DNA of 64,000 nt from Amphiura filiformis (Eukaryota; Echinodermata; Ophiuroidea; Amphilepidida; Amphiuridae). The position numbers and the translations under genes were made by a program. Under the pieces are notes generated by a model, which worked only from the letters and a program-made list of their open reading frames with translations, ran no database searches and was not told the DNA's origin. This document shows positions 63,005 to 64,000 of this stretch, piece by piece. The stretch is taken from the NCBI RefSeq assembly GCF_039555335.1, contig NC_092629.1:34659537-34723536 (forward strand). The letters run 5' to 3'. Position 1 is the stretch's first letter. Every line of letters starts with the position of its first letter.

Positions 63005-63171
63005 GGTTTGCTAAGGCTCAATTCTTTAACCGCCAATACGTTTGTACATTCATTGAATGACCTCTAAAAGCATTGAGAACAAAAACGCATACTCCACAAC
63101 TTGAGGTCAGATTTTAAGACATGATTGTTGAGTGGAGGTCAATGAGCTATGCCTTTGGAATTGAGACCATT

Positions 63172-63390
63172 GGGCTATTCAGTTGAAATCCACACTCCCC
63201 TGTGGAAGATTTTCAAAGTATATTCCACAGGGGGAGTATGTTTTTCAAATGTAATTGGTCAGGATTAATCATTTTCCAGAACTGGATTAGGCATTAGTCT
63301 CTACTCTATTTGAAACTCATACTCCCTCTGTGTAAGACTTTAGCTAAATCTTCCACAGGGATAATGTGAATTTTAAATGGAATAGCCCAT
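63172..63390. repeat. family-B MITE
   Basis: GGGCTATTCAGTTGAAATCCACACTCCCC ... AATTTTAAATGGAATAGCCCA are inverted ends; it is preceded by a family-D half copy (63005-63172). Confidence 0.7.
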
Positions 63391-63605
63391 TTTGGTTCAT
63401 AGTGCACTTTGTACCTCTTCTAGAATATTCAACACTGGCAAGTTGTAGTTACTTCATAAAAGCTTGTAAACCGGTGATTGCTCTGCCGAGTATCAAGGCA
63501 TGGATGTCATGTGTGCCTGAAATAAATAGGAAAATAAATTAAAGATAAACAAGTGCAGTTAATGGAAAGAGGGAAAACAAGCAGCACTTAGTTGATCAAG
63601 CCTCA

Positions 63606-63785
63606 ATTGACCATTTTGTTAAATCCCACCTGAGAACTCATCATTTGACGTCACGTCGTCTTGCAATGTGCAGTAACGATGTTCGATAAACGATGTGCGT
63701 ATTGACGCAGATTGGTGTGACGTCAAATGACGAGTTCTCAGGTGTATTCGCAAAGGCTTATGGGATTTACCGAAAAAGGTCAATA
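63606..63785. repeat. palindromic element around GTGACGTCAAATGACGAGTTCTCAGGT
   Basis: ACCTGAGAACTCATCATTTGACGTCAC and its reverse complement flank a centre of about 60 nt; farther out GACCATTTTGTTAAATCCCA and ATGGGATTTACCGAAAAAGGTC are also inverted. The remaining bases to 64000 show nothing. Confidence 0.8.
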
Positions 63786-64000
63786 TTGTAAAATTGTTAT
63801 GCCACACCAAAACGTGGTGCCTAACAGTGTTATGTGGTCTTTGCAGTGAGTTAAGGGGTTGAACCCCTCCCCATGAGTTGGTTTGCTAACTCGAACCAAA
63901 ATAAAATGTCACCCCTCCTCCAAAACCAATCTCTCCCCCCCAAAAAAAAATTGACGGTTTAATGTTTAAAAGGATCCCAAAAGTATAGTTAAAACGTTTA

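Noticed and set aside
1..64000. CRISPR arrays, operons, bacterial promoters or terminators
   Set aside because: The window is eukaryotic; tandem repeats here lack repeat-spacer structure.

Overview
The window is intron-rich animal genomic DNA, AT-rich and crowded with short palindromic transposon remnants. The gene content (a FRAS1/FREM-family matrix protein and a ZAK-like kinase), the dense foldback MITEs and the recurrent TAGGCCTA-type words suggest a marine invertebrate deuterostome, most likely an echinoderm. That assignment is inference: no species-diagnostic sequence was searched.

Two protein-coding genes are supported. The first, on the + strand, is a FREM1-type gene with 12 coding exons from ATG 7246 to stop 50684. 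The exon lengths sum to 6804 nt (2267 residues plus stop), every junction is GT-AG and all phases join. The product has a signal peptide, an N-terminal region of about 260 residues, twelve CSPG repeats, one Calx-beta domain, a Pro/Gly/Gln-rich linker, a small two-cysteine module and a C-terminal C-type lectin domain. This matches the layout of vertebrate FREM1.

The second gene lies wholly inside FREM1 intron 8 (36144-46225) on the - strand. Exon 43294-44064 encodes a ZAK/MLK-like protein kinase domain. It joins in phase 0 to exon 40376-41257, which encodes a six-unit NHL-type propeller, giving a predicted 550-residue kinase-NHL protein. I do not recognise this architecture in animals, and it is the most interesting item in the window.

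Region by region: 1-7146 is upstream DNA packed with repeats, with one possible 5'UTR exon. 7147-50684 is FREM1, whose introns carry most of the mobile elements. 50685-64000 is 3' flank with no supported gene. The mobile fraction includes one MITE family with about 14 copies, a TTAA-flanked element with an internal tRNA-like B box, two tRNA-derived SINE families, hAT-, Harbinger- and mariner-like MITEs (inferred from TSDs and TIRs), large foldbacks, tandem arrays, and a decayed Penelope-like element fragment with a GIY-YIG remnant and a hammerhead-like core next to it. Several elements are nested, which gives relative insertion ages.

The FREM1 product should act outside the cell in basement membrane. 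The nested kinase-NHL protein has no signal peptide or membrane segment and should be intracellular. The sequence shows no functional link between the two genes beyond nesting.
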